Assembly (NCBI RefSeq): GCF_004793545.1
Contig: NZ_SRYA01000011.1
Span: 51,354-115,353 of the forward strand
Direction: 5' to 3'
DNA from: Petralouisia muris
Lineage (GTDB): Bacteria; Bacillota; Clostridia; Lachnospirales; Lachnospiraceae
DNA: 64,000 bases
The notes under the pieces are model-generated. The model searched no databases and was not told the origin of the DNA. It saw nothing but the letters and a program-made list of their open reading frames with translations. Both the position numbers and the translations under genes were made by a program. This document shows positions 63,924 through 64,000 of this stretch, piece by piece; positions within the stretch are counted from its first letter, which is position 1, and each line of letters starts with the position of its first letter.

Positions 63924-64000
63924 AATGCACCTGCTTTCTGAAATACCGTTACAAAAACCGTAAAATTATTTACATTCATTTTGCACACTTCAATCTATTA

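Overview
The window reads as low-to-mid GC Firmicutes chromosome, most likely a Lachnospiraceae (Clostridium cluster XIVa) gut anaerobe. The support is: strong AGGAGG ribosome binding sites, infC-rpmI-rplT and rpsO-pnp ribosomal clusters, SpoIID-like and SleB-like sporulation or wall proteins, ATP-type PEP carboxykinase, formate-THF ligase with FolD, AgrA/AgrC-type LytTR signalling and a CheX-class chemotaxis protein. The species call is inference, since no rRNA or tRNA gene is present.

Layout. 1-4.4 kb: end of a ParB-fold protein, then a response regulator / ABC ATPase / permease / histidine kinase module of the peptide-sensing type. 4.5-8.8 kb: pnp, rpsO, rplT, rpmI and infC, all on the minus strand, with structured leaders in front of pnp, rpsO and infC; infC appears to start at ATT. 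8.8-18.6 kb: a PHP phosphoesterase, a Cof-type HAD phosphatase, polyphosphate kinase, a Ppx/GppA-HD phosphatase, a DUF815 AAA ATPase, the PheA P-protein and a zinc-ribbon/TPR protein translationally coupled to folD. 18.5-30.3 kb: folD, fhs, ftsK/spoIIIE, a YihY membrane protein, SpoIID, a 6S RNA candidate and an L,D-transpeptidase with Ig-like repeats. 30.4-34.1 kb: divergent pckA and citrate synthase. 34.3-35.6 kb: a CheY-like regulator and a three-unit MshEN-like/CheX-like protein.

35.6-46.7 kb is a decaying accessory island. It holds a pgmB remnant, a GtrA protein, two GH3 beta-glucosidases (one circularly permuted, membrane anchored and apparently split by a -1 frameshift), an AgrC-like kinase with an internal deletion, two divergent paralogous LytTR regulators, and wrecks of MATE, cytidylate-kinase-like and ABC-exporter genes. 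A ~96-bp element occurs at both edges in opposite orientation (about 86 percent identical by eye).

46.7-58.4 kb returns to core metabolism: thrC, a SleB-type hydrolase, a bacterial AP2-domain protein, leuDC with a divergent LysR regulator, ilvC and ilvN, a PadR/HAAS pair with a palindromic operator inside its promoter, a C39-like peptidase and a DUF1963 protein. From 58.4 kb to the right edge the window enters a mobile or prophage region: a broken sigma factor, a small serine recombinase, a HicAB toxin-antitoxin pair, tandem paralogous small proteins, a terminase small subunit-like protein and an HNH nuclease.

How the parts may work together: the amino-acid genes form a threonine/leucine/isoleucine supply cluster; the GH3 genes probably lay under the adjacent LytTR system before that system began to decay; the translation genes carry the autoregulatory leader architecture expected for S15, L20/IF3 and PNPase. 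The CheY/MshEN-CheX pair, the AP2 protein and the split GH3 are the least conventional items.
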